A stretch of 64,000 nucleotides of DNA from Maribellus maritimus (GTDB taxonomy: Bacteria > Bacteroidota > Bacteroidia > Bacteroidales > Prolixibacteraceae): NCBI RefSeq assembly GCF_022267315.1, contig NZ_JAIKLE010000027.1, forward strand, positions 1 to 64,000, in the 5' to 3' direction. Below, in pieces: positions 45,710-53,170 of the stretch (its first letter is position 1; each line of letters starts with the position of its first letter). The position numbers were made by a program, and so were the translations under genes. Under the pieces are notes generated by a model. It ran no database searches. It was not told the DNA's origin and worked only from the letters and a program-made list of their open reading frames with translations.

Positions 45710-48700
45710 ATGGAAGGTATATTTTCAAAATATGAAAGAGATGAACTGAATAAGATTACAGCTAAATCAATCTTAGAAAAGTTGATGAATATTCGGCAAA
45801 AAATCGATGCCGGATTCATTGCAAGAAGGTTGGCCTGGGAACTCATTCAAAATGCAAAAGACAATGTAAGTCTTTGTAATGAACAAGGAGAACCGGTTGA
45901 TATAAAAATAGAAATAACAGAAGATGAATTTATTTTTTCTCATAATAAGGGATATTTCACAAACGAACATATACGAGGACTTATAAGGAAGTATTCTTCC
46001 AGTGATAAGAATAGAGATGCTGATAATCTCGGGAAGTCATACAAAACAACTGGTCGTTTTGGGACTGGATTCATGACGACACATCTACTTTCTGAGAAAG
46101 TTAAAGTAATTAGTAATTACAAAAATGAAATTCAAACTTTCAATCCATTTTCTTTTTGGTTAAATAGGAGTGGGAAAGGTGAAAAAGAAATTATTCAAGG
46201 TATAAATGAAGCTTTTGAGGAAGCAGAAGCAAGTATACTGAGTAGTTCTAGTGTTCATTTGGACAAAAAGGTTCTTCAAACGTCTTTTATCTATCCTTTA
46301 TCCGAGAAGAATAAATCATTAGCAGAAATTGCTTTTGATGAGGTTCGAAAAGGTATTGCTTATACTCTAATAAATGTCCCGGAAATAAACTCCGTTACTC
46401 TCTTCGAGGATTTGGTTGGCAACGAGACTTATAGTATTGAAAAAAAAGAGATTAATTCATATCAAGGGAATGAAATATTATTATACAATCTATTAATAAA
46501 CGGTAAAGCAACAGAGAGCTACTATATAACAATTGAGAATATGAATGTTCGAATAATGCTTCCTATTTTCTTCTCGAATAGCGGCAACTATTCAGTTTTG
46601 CATCTGGCCGATTCTATTCCAAAGCTTCATTTAGATTTTCCGATGATAGGAACCGAAGATTTGAATTTACCTTTCATAATAAATAGTTCTCTGTTTGAGC
46701 CAACAGAAAAAAGGGATGGAATAAGTCTTATTGATGATGACGATAATGAATTTTCAAGATTGAATTGTGAATTAGTGCTCCAAGCTGTAGAGCTCTATAA
46801 AATACTTTTGTCATATATAGAGCAAAAAGCAAATTGGAATGATTTGTATAATTTGGCGCGAATAAAAAATCCCAAAAGGCACTCTTGGATCGATTTTGAT
46901 TGGTTTAAAAAGAATGTAGTTGAAAATTTAAGAGAGGAACTCCTTTACGTTAAACTTGTAGACATTAATAAGGATGAAAGAGTTTCCATATGGAATAACA
47001 ATGGTGAAAATCAGGTGTACTTCCCCCATGCAGATAATAATACCATTAGAGAGAAAGTTTGGAAGTTATCAAAAACATTATTTCCTCAGTCAGTTCCGAT
47101 GAATCATATTGAGGAATGGGATAGAGTTATATGGAGTGATTGTTACAGTTTCTCAACTTCAAACTTGTCCCAAGAAATACATAAAAAGGGTAGCTTACAT
47201 GACCTTTCTGAATTACTTAAAAAAGATGAAGAGAGTACAGTAGTCTTCCTTAATGATTATTACAATTTATTAAATGAAGAAGCAATTCATATTAAGGAAA
47301 TAGTTACAGATGAATTTTCAGTAATACCCAATCAATTAGGAATCTTTAAAAAGAAGAGTGAACTGTATATTGATGAAGACATCGACAAAGAAGTAAAAAA
47401 AGCTTGTTCATTAATTAGCGCAGATCCTAAAGAATACCTAATACATAAAAAAGTACATACAGGTGCTGGTATTTTATATTCTGTAAAAAAACAAGACGAT
47501 ATTATAACGGAGATAAATAACATTATTCAAGAAAGTAAGAATGAAAATATCCCTAAAGTTTGTGATTATTTAGCTTCCCTGTTCCCTGATAAAAAAATTC
47601 CGGAAAAGCGAACACATATTTTCGAGTTTTCAAAAAGAGTTTATCCTGATGATTTTTCAAAAAAAAGAGAAGTTATTTATTGTGGGGATAAACTATGGGA
47701 AGAATCTGATAAAAAATCACTTTTTTATATCGTTTCAAAAATTGCTGAATATAAAAATGTTGAAGATGCAGCAAAAGCGTTGGGTTTTGAAGATGAAGAC
47801 GATTTTTTAGAATGGCTAAATTCGTTAATCGCATTTTTAGTTAAAGAGAAATTTGAAAATAATATTAACAGAGAAAAACATCCCATTTTACCAAATCAAA
47901 GAGGAGATTTTTGTTCAAAAGAACATTTGTTTCTGGATGATGGAAGTATTGATGAAATACTAAAAGATATTTCAGAAGAACTGGGATATGACTTTAGGGA
48001 AGAATTATTGGATAAGTCAATATTTCTAGAGTTACCTGAAAACAGAACATTTACCATTGAAAATGTAGCTGAAAAAATATCCACATTTATAAAACCTATT
48101 TTAAGGGATGTCGATAAAAGAAAGGTGTATAAAGAAACTTTAAAAAAGTTTTATATATGGATGAATGAATATAGGAAAAAAGCTGATACGTATTTCTCAG
48201 ATTTATTTGAAAAGAGATTTTTATTTCTGGAAGACGATGATATTTCTCAAAATATAAAAAAGGCAACAGAATTTGATCAATTGATGGAAGAACACGGAAT
48301 TAAAAGCATAGAAGATTTGCGTAATCAGTTATCGAAACTTAACATTGATTCTCAAGAAAAAGAAGACGAGAAGATTGACATTACTCGTGAAATTCTGGTT
48401 AGCTTAGGAATCTCTTCTTCAGAAGAATTAGAAGAAGCCTTTAAAGACCCATCTATTTCTTCAAGATTTTATCATACTTCTACTCCAACAATTGAAATGT
48501 TCATTTATGCACAAAAACTTATTAAGAGAGCTAAACAAAATATAATTCAGTTTTTGGAGAATCATCCCGATTATGATTGTACGGATATGGAGGAAACTGC
48601 TCCTACAATTTTAGCAGGAATTATAAAAAATGGGGTATCAATCCAGATTGTTACCAGGCCTTCGGATAATGGCGAAGTTATTATTTACTATTCTTCAGAA

Positions 48701-48829
48701 AAAGATACTTTAGATAGTGACAATTCGGAACTTTGGGTTGACAATGGAGTTAATGACCCTCATATACTTACATTGGGAAGAATTCTTAAAAGTACAGGTA
48801 TTAATAGAATACCAATAAATATGAATTAA
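45710..48829 (+). CDS. Sacsin-like GHKL ATPase protein
   Basis: 1039 residues. The N-terminal GHKL/HSP90-type ATP-binding domain has the N-box LAWELIQNAKDNV (Glu44, Asn48, Asp51) and GRFGTGF (115-121) as lid loop. The adjoining region RLNCELVLQ ... LPFIINSSLFEPTEKRDGI is typical of sacsin N-terminal ATPases. The middle about 600 residues are unassigned. A compact C-terminal domain (about 925-1039, FYHTSTPTIEMFIYAQKLIKRAKQ ... ILTLGRILKSTGINRIPI) may be an effector, but I do not recognise it. Begins 31 bases after the DUF4365 gene and ends three bases before the next. Confidence 0.8.
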   Translation: MEGIFSKYERDELNKITAKSILEKLMNIRQKIDAGFIARRLAWELIQNAKDNVSLCNEQGEPVDIKIEITEDEFIFSHNKGYFTNEHIRGLIRKYSSSDKNRDADNLGKSYKTTGRFGTGFMTTHLLSEKVKVISNYKNEIQTFNPFSFWLNRSGKGEKEIIQGINEAFEEAEASILSSSSVHLDKKVLQTSFIYPLSEKNKSLAEIAFDEVRKGIAYTLINVPEINSVTLFEDLVGNETYSIEKKEINSYQGNEILLYNLLINGKATESYYITIENMNVRIMLPIFFSNSGNYSVLHLADSIPKLHLDFPMIGTEDLNLPFIINSSLFEPTEKRDGISLIDDDDNEFSRLNCELVLQAVELYKILLSYIEQKANWNDLYNLARIKNPKRHSWIDFDWFKKNVVENLREELLYVKLVDINKDERVSIWNNNGENQVYFPHADNNTIREKVWKLSKTLFPQSVPMNHIEEWDRVIWSDCYSFSTSNLSQEIHKKGSLHDLSELLKKDEESTVVFLNDYYNLLNEEAIHIKEIVTDEFSVIPNQLGIFKKKSELYIDEDIDKEVKKACSLISADPKEYLIHKKVHTGAGILYSVKKQDDIITEINNIIQESKNENIPKVCDYLASLFPDKKIPEKRTHIFEFSKRVYPDDFSKKREVIYCGDKLWEESDKKSLFYIVSKIAEYKNVEDAAKALGFEDEDDFLEWLNSLIAFLVKEKFENNINREKHPILPNQRGDFCSKEHLFLDDGSIDEILKDISEELGYDFREELLDKSIFLELPENRTFTIENVAEKISTFIKPILRDVDKRKVYKETLKKFYIWMNEYRKKADTYFSDLFEKRFLFLEDDDISQNIKKATEFDQLMEEHGIKSIEDLRNQLSKLNIDSQEKEDEKIDITREILVSLGISSSEELEEAFKDPSISSRFYHTSTPTIEMFIYAQKLIKRAKQNIIQFLENHPDYDCTDMEETAPTILAGIIKNGVSIQIVTRPSDNGEVIIYYSSEKDTLDSDNSELWVDNGVNDPHILTLGRILKSTGINRIPINMN

Positions 48830-48832
48830 AGC

Positions 48833-49906
48833 ATGGAACTACAAAAACAAGTATCTTCAATTATATTACAACCCGAAAGTGAAGTATTAGAATATAAAGC
48901 AGTATTGCCTCCGTCTAAATCCATCGCACAAATAATTTGTTCTTTTGCAAATACAAATGGAGGGTTACTTATTTTAGGAGTTTCTGAAATTGGAGGGCTG
49001 AAAGTTTCAGGGTTAAGTGAGGATTTCCGTGCAACTTCTATAACTCATAAGGCAATAGATTTATTATCACCTAAACCAGTTGTTGATTATGGATACGTGG
49101 AGTATAATGATAAAAAGCTGTTTGCGATAAAGGTCGAAAAATCTAATGTTGTAGTTTCTCTTGAAGGAAAAATATTTATTAGACAGGGGGAAAAGATAAT
49201 TCAAACAAATCCGACTACAAATATATTCCAAGCCGGAGGATATAATCAGATTTCAATAATTAATGCCCTTTTGGAGTCATTTAAAAGCAATACGACAGAT
49301 TCAAAGTTCAAATTTCTAGAGCATTATCAGAGTGTTTTGAAAATGATCGACAACCTTAAGCCTTTATTATATCCTGAAGGTCCAGCCAAATTTACATCAA
49401 TAAAAGAAGGAAAAGTTTTAAATAGAATCTTATTCTCTTCTGTAGTTGATAGCTTTGAAGCTTATTTGTCCGATATTCTTTTTGAGATTTATCTGGCTAA
49501 GCCCGATACATTAAAGTCTGAACAGATGGTAAAAGTCGAAGATGTATTAAATTGTTCGGACATACAGGATTTTATAACATTTTGGGCTAAACAGAAAATA
49601 GGTAAGTTACAGAAAGGAAGCGTAAGGGGATTTATTGCTGAAAATAAGCAGATTAAAGACCTGAATGTGATTGGCAAATCTGTCCAAGATGATATAGAAA
49701 GAATCTTGCAAATCAGACATTTATATTCTCACAGGAATGGGATTGTAGATGATAAATTCCTTAAATATTTTCCGGTTGGATACTCTAATGGAACGGAACA
49801 TCAAATGTCAATTGATGAAGTTTTGGATAAAATAGAATATTTGGCAGGCATAGTTGACAAGATTGATAATGCAGCAATATTAAAATACAATTTGTCTACA
49901 CTTTAA
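48833..49906 (+). CDS. AlbA_2 (Schlafen-type) domain fused to a HEPN-like domain
   Basis: 357 residues. The AlbA_2/Schlafen-type domain (about 12-125) shows ESEVLEYKAVLPP, IAQIICSFANTNGGLLILGV and FIRQGEK. The C-terminal helical domain (about 190-340) carries R-x4-H at Arg295/His300 in QIRHLYSHRNGIVDDKF, the catalytic signature of HEPN ribonucleases (MAE_28990/RiboL-PSP type). A nucleic-acid-binding AlbA domain joined to a HEPN RNase suggests abortive tRNA or mRNA cleavage. Starts three bases after the GHKL gene, so it is co-translated with it. The pairing with a GHKL ATPase and DUF4365 nuclease is unusual. Confidence 0.8.
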   Translation: MELQKQVSSIILQPESEVLEYKAVLPPSKSIAQIICSFANTNGGLLILGVSEIGGLKVSGLSEDFRATSITHKAIDLLSPKPVVDYGYVEYNDKKLFAIKVEKSNVVVSLEGKIFIRQGEKIIQTNPTTNIFQAGGYNQISIINALLESFKSNTTDSKFKFLEHYQSVLKMIDNLKPLLYPEGPAKFTSIKEGKVLNRILFSSVVDSFEAYLSDILFEIYLAKPDTLKSEQMVKVEDVLNCSDIQDFITFWAKQKIGKLQKGSVRGFIAENKQIKDLNVIGKSVQDDIERILQIRHLYSHRNGIVDDKFLKYFPVGYSNGTEHQMSIDEVLDKIEYLAGIVDKIDNAAILKYNLSTL

Positions 49907-50154
49907 AAGATTCCCTACAACGCAAGAATTAAGAATTATTCAAACTCTATATCGAATATTTTTTGATTTAGTTCTGGTTTATTCTTAAATTTGGGAAAGC
50001 TATTTGGCAGTTCTGTGATGTGATGAATCCGATGCTTTGGGGAGTGGGTTCTGACACATGGGGACAATCAAATGACAGTGTCACGGTTACAATCTGGTTA
50101 TAGGCCAATTTTTCAAAACCGTATATTGCTGGAAATAAATGAATTAAAGACATA

Positions 50155-50178
50155 GTTCGTCCCCTACCTGGGGAGCCA
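50155..50178 (+). other. tRNA-3'-end-like sequence, possible att core
   Basis: GTTCGTCCCCTACCTGGGGA followed by GCCA resembles a T-loop start, acceptor strand and CCA, the usual integration target. No tRNA body lies upstream, and TCCCC/GGGGA here also forms a simple 5-bp hairpin. Hence tentative. Confidence 0.3.
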
Positions 50179-50211
50179 GTACAAAAAGACAAAAACTGTC
50201 AAATGATAAAA

Positions 50212-50246
50212 AACCGTGTAAGTCAGATACTTGCACGGTTTTTTAT
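50212..50246 (+). terminator. Strong rho-independent terminator
   Basis: AACCGTGTAAGT (50212-50223) pairs with ACTTGCACGGTT (50229-50240) with one G-T wobble and a five-base loop, followed by a T-tract. Such hairpins often stand behind tRNA genes in this phylum, which supports the tRNA-remnant reading. Confidence 0.85.
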
Positions 50247-50365
50247 TTTTTGGTGAATGCCATTAAAAGACCCAAAAATGCCACTTTTAGGCCTGTTTTG
50301 GTTACAATTTGGTTACAGAAGAAATCTTAAAGTCTCCTGTAACCATTTTTTAAAAGTCTTCATAA

Positions 50366-50488
50366 GTCTCTGTATTGTCGCTTTTTGACCATTTCCAAGA
50401 GAAGATTGAATACAACTATCAACGAATAAAGGACGAAGTGGCTCAGATTATTGTGGATAAACTGGCTAGAATTAAGAGTGAAACCTAA
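50366..50488 (+). pseudogene. C-terminal stump of an unidentified gene
   Basis: Open frame without start: SLLSLFDHFQEKIEYNYQRI followed by KDEVAQIIVDKLARIKSET and stop. Helical and plausible as a protein end, but not identifiable. Its 5' part was presumably lost when the element boundary was rearranged. Confidence 0.35.
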
Positions 50489-50511
50489 ACTGAAAGCATC
50501 ACGATTCAATG

Positions 50512-51519
50512 TCATTCTTTACTCAGGTAATTCCTTTTTGTCTGATAAAGCAATAAATAGGCACGTTTTGTCTTATCATTTAGAAAAGAACGACGAGTTA
50601 ATTCTTCAACCATCGGTTGTCTTTGCAGGTAAAGAGCAAGGATTTTATCCCTTCGTTTTTCATTTATTCCGAATCTTCCCGCCAACTCCTGAAAGTCGTG
50701 CAATCCGGGGTGATTGCTTTTTTTCATTTCCTCCGATTTGAAACCATCACTGAATAATCCGCCATCCAATGCAAAATCCGAATCATCTGTGTGGATTCTT
50801 GTATTAAGCAAGTCATAGGCCGGACTTAACACATAATCTCCACTGGGTGTTTCAATGAGTGAAAAGTTTTTCAGATGTGCATCTCCGTTTGAAAACAAGA
50901 AGTTAAAAACAATCAACGAATACAACTTTTCGATTTCCACCCGCCGGGCAGGAACATATTTCTTCAGTAACTCACCCACAGCCTCATAGCTGTAATCGTA
51001 CTTGAAATTATGCCCCGTGTTTCCTTCTATTTTCCCTGCCAGTGTTGCAAAATCTTCCTGTCCCCATTTCGAACCATCCTCCTTTACATCGAACCGTTTG
51101 GTGATATAAGCAGGTTCTCCATTATCGAAAAAAATCAGTACATTTTCAGCAATTTGCAAACCATATACCTGCCGGGCAATCTGCATGGTCAGATGTTCGT
51201 TTGCCGGAACCTGGTCAACACTTTTTACATCCCTGGGGATAGGCTTTAATATGTAAGTTCCCTGTTCACCTTCTTCGGTCAGGCGTAATTTATTTTTGTC
51301 AAGCAGAAGCGATAGTTTTTCCTGTACGCCGGAAATTGAAATCCGTTTCCGGTTTTCTATAAATTTCTCAGCATCTTCTTCATTGCTTTGCGGAGGTGCA
51401 TACGGCAATATGTGGCTCACTTTTCGTCCATCAAAAACCCGTCTTAAACAAGCTGTACTGTAAGTAGCAAACCCTTCTGCTAGTGTCCCCGGACAATATT
51501 TTATTTCTGGCAAACTCAT
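50512..51519 (-). CDS. hipT: HipT-like Ser/Thr kinase toxin (short HipA)
   Basis: 335 residues, lacking the HipA N-subdomain. A Gly-rich loop with the SIS autophosphorylation motif (RKRISISGVQEKLSLLLD, Ser61 and Ser63), as described for HipT. ATP-binding Lys lies in TYILKPIPRD. The catalytic loop is NGDAHLKNFSLIE (Asp213) and the metal motif is SPAYDLLNT. HipT of E. coli O127 phosphorylates tryptophanyl-tRNA synthetase; the target here is unknown. Overlaps the hipS-like gene by four bases. Third gene of a hipB-hipS-hipT operon. Confidence 0.88.
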   Translation of the reverse strand: MSLPEIKYCPGTLAEGFATYSTACLRRVFDGRKVSHILPYAPPQSNEEDAEKFIENRKRISISGVQEKLSLLLDKNKLRLTEEGEQGTYILKPIPRDVKSVDQVPANEHLTMQIARQVYGLQIAENVLIFFDNGEPAYITKRFDVKEDGSKWGQEDFATLAGKIEGNTGHNFKYDYSYEAVGELLKKYVPARRVEIEKLYSLIVFNFLFSNGDAHLKNFSLIETPSGDYVLSPAYDLLNTRIHTDDSDFALDGGLFSDGFKSEEMKKSNHPGLHDFQELAGRFGINEKRRDKILALYLQRQPMVEELTRRSFLNDKTKRAYLLLYQTKRNYLSKE

Positions 51520-51842
51520 TCTTTTATCTCTGAAATGGTTATTGCTCCAATGGTATCGGTTTTTGCGGTTGCCAGTAACAAACCAAAATAGTCTTTTTCG
51601 TCTATCTTTAAATGACGACTTTGCAACTGCCTGTTCACACCTTCCGACAACATATTAAAGAAAAACGGGAATAAATATTCCGATTTATAAACTTGTTGAC
51701 TTTTCGGCATAGTAAGACTAATTGGAGGAAGATCTCCGTTGGCAAACCAACTATCATCATATCTGAACTCGTAATCGTTTGTTGAAAATTGGGAGAGTAC
51801 CCCAACTTGTTCTCCATTTCTATAAACATTCGCTTTTCGCAT
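51516..51842 (-). CDS. hipS: HipS-like separate HipA N-subdomain (antitoxin)
   Basis: 108 residues corresponding to the Couple_hipA domain: MRKANVYRNGEQVGVLSQ ... YEFRYDDSWFANGDLPPISLTMP ... YLFPFFFNMLSEGVNRQLQ. In classical HipA this is the first about 110 residues of the kinase; here it is its own gene. In HipBST systems the separate HipS neutralises HipT. Lies between hipB (3 bases) and hipT (overlap 4). Confidence 0.88.
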   Translation of the reverse strand: MRKANVYRNGEQVGVLSQFSTNDYEFRYDDSWFANGDLPPISLTMPKSQQVYKSEYLFPFFFNMLSEGVNRQLQSRHLKIDEKDYFGLLLATAKTDTIGAITISEIKE

Positions 51843-51845
51843 CGC

Positions 51846-52058
51846 TTACAGCTTTGGTTGTTTTACTTCAAGCTTTAATTCCATCCCCAAGATATCCGTA
51901 ATTTTATTAAGTACTTGAATAGTTGGATTCGCCTGTCCGCGTTCAATTTTGTATAGTGTATTTATGCTGATAGCCGCCATCTCAGCCAAGTCAGGCTGGG
52001 TAATCCGAAGCACTTTTCTTCTTTCCTTTATTTGCACCCCTATTTCTGAAACTGTCAT
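51846..52058 (-). CDS. hipB: HipB-like XRE family DNA-binding protein
   Basis: 70 residues, an almost pure XRE helix-turn-helix: IGVQIKERRKVLRITQPDLAEMAAISINTLYKIERGQANPTIQVLNKITDILG. It has no C-terminal tail that would plug the kinase, consistent with HipS being the antitoxin. First gene of the operon and the likely autorepressor through the AATCACA/TGTGATT sites upstream. Confidence 0.9.
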   Translation of the reverse strand: MTVSEIGVQIKERRKVLRITQPDLAEMAAISINTLYKIERGQANPTIQVLNKITDILGMELKLEVKQPKL

Positions 52059-52111
52059 TATAATATGATTTTGAGGTAAAATTAATTGTTTTAATAGATA
52101 AAAACAATAAA

Positions 52112-52192
52112 AATCATATTATACTGTGATTTTTGGTGAAAAATCAAAATTGCTGTTGATTTGGCGTTTCTAAATCACATTGTATTGTGATT
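52112..52192 (-). promoter_or_regulatory. Two HipB-type operators
   Basis: Site 1: AATCATA (52112-52118) and TGTGATT (52125-52131). Site 2: AATCACA (52173-52179) and TGTGATT (52186-52192), a perfect 7-bp palindrome. Both have six-base spacers and start 61 bases apart, about six helical turns, suited to looping or cooperative binding. A TATGATT half-site lies at 52064-52070 by the hipB start. Confidence 0.7.
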
Positions 52193-52286
52193 TTTTTTGT
52201 ATCAAGTTATTTTTAACATTGTATATAAGATTTTTCGACGCAACCAAATACCGGGAAATAACGTCATATTTTTTAAATCAATTACT

Positions 52287-52829
52287 GTGAAAACTATCAG
52301 GATTTTATTTGTATTTATGCTGTCACTTGTCTTATTTTCATGCGAAAAAGATGAGTTGGATATTGAAAATCCAGATGTAAGGTTGTTTGTTGAACAACTA
52401 AAGAATGGCTCTTATAATCAATTTGAACGTAACGAAAATGGTGAAAAAGTAGGTGCAATAATGCCTGCTTTTAACTTAAAACATGTATCCCAACTAATCG
52501 GTTATGCTGCTGATACTTCTTTCATCCCCAATTTAAGCTGTGTCCCAATCAATCCAATATCTTCTCGCTTGATGTGGCCAGTAAACAGGCCGGGGAAGGT
52601 ATTTTTAGGAGAATATCTATTATGGTGTGCCCAATATGCAATGGATGGTCATTTCCCTTCTTTGGATCCATATTTGGTTAATATTAATGAAGAAAAAACA
52701 GGAAAAGGAATAACAGCTAAAGAAGTATTACTTGTCAGAGATTATTATGAAAAATGGTGGAATCTTCATAATAAAAATGTTTTAGAAGCTCCTCACCCAT
52801 TAGCAGGGATAGCTTATTCTTGGTTTTAA
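52287..52829 (+). CDS. DUF4943-like lipoprotein
   Basis: 180 residues from the GTG at 52287, which gives a proper signal peptide II (MKTIRILFVFMLSLVLFSC, lipobox VLFSC); the frame opens upstream without a signal. The mature part reads FVEQLKNGSY ... MPAFNLKHVSQLIGYAADTSFI ... PINPISS ... FLGEYLLWCAQYA, the DUF4943 pattern. Function unknown. Divergent from hipBST; HipB site 2 is 95 bases upstream, so it could share regulation by accident or design. Confidence 0.75.
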   Translation: MKTIRILFVFMLSLVLFSCEKDELDIENPDVRLFVEQLKNGSYNQFERNENGEKVGAIMPAFNLKHVSQLIGYAADTSFIPNLSCVPINPISSRLMWPVNRPGKVFLGEYLLWCAQYAMDGHFPSLDPYLVNINEEKTGKGITAKEVLLVRDYYEKWWNLHNKNVLEAPHPLAGIAYSWF

Positions 52830-53170
52830 ATACGACTATAATGTCGTATCAATCCCCTCCAATGCCAACCCGGAAATCCCAACTCGAATGAACTGCCCCG
52901 CTGCGAGCAGACGGAGTATCACAAAGGAATGAGTTCGTCAATTCGCTGCAAGCAGGGGGGAACTAACCCCAGATTAGACTGACAGTTAACCAAACTACAC
53001 CTCATAGAGTTGATTGCAACATTGAACTTTAAATGGAGCGGACAGAACAAGAGGCCTTCTCAACCACTTTCTTTTCCCAATTTTTTGAATACCTGCCGGT
53101 ATTGGGAAATACCAGTTTCAGCTTTGCAAATTTACAGGCTGTAATTTTTCTTTCTACAGTTGTCCGAATT
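52830..53170. other. Intergenic region with repeat-like sequence
   Basis: No clear gene. GC-richer repeat-like DNA at about 52890-52970 (GCTGCGAGCAG and GCTGCAAGCAG motifs, 50 bases apart). A diverged repeat at 53123-53156 has a partner at 62311-62343. A 49-codon frame at 53033 is probably not a gene. Confidence 0.4.
53123..53156 (+). repeat. Left copy of a diverged direct repeat flanking the pectin locus
   Basis: TTTGCAAATTTACAGGCTGT and the following 14 bases match 62311-62343 with seven transitions and one single-base gap in 33 positions. Same orientation; the two copies enclose the pectin genes. Confidence 0.45.

Larger units (their letters stand above)
50085..50344 (+). repeat. Repeated GGTTACA boxes resembling tyrosine-integrase arm sites
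   Basis: GGTTACAATCTGGTTATAG (50085-50103) and GGTTACAATTTGGTTACAG (50300-50318) are direct copies. Each holds two GGTTACA-type heptamers exactly 11 bases apart. An inverted TGTAACC follows at 50338-50344. Arrays of this box commonly precede integrase genes of Bacteroidota elements, but no integrase is present. Confidence 0.5.
49907..50511. other. Non-coding element-boundary region
   Basis: No intact gene. It holds integrase-arm-like repeats, a tRNA-3'-end-like sequence, a strong terminator and a 41-codon gene stump, each listed separately. AT-rich with locally GC-richer blocks. Confidence 0.5.

Noticed and set aside
50155-50178. Intact tRNA gene at the element boundary
   Set aside because: Only a 3'-end-like sequence is present. 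No D-arm or anticodon arm can be folded upstream, and the same bases make a simple hairpin.
52890-52970. Repeated GCTGCGAGCAG/GCTGCAAGCAG motifs as a possible CRISPR-like array
   Set aside because: Only two copies 50 bases apart, and no cas genes in the window; at most an intergenic repeat element.
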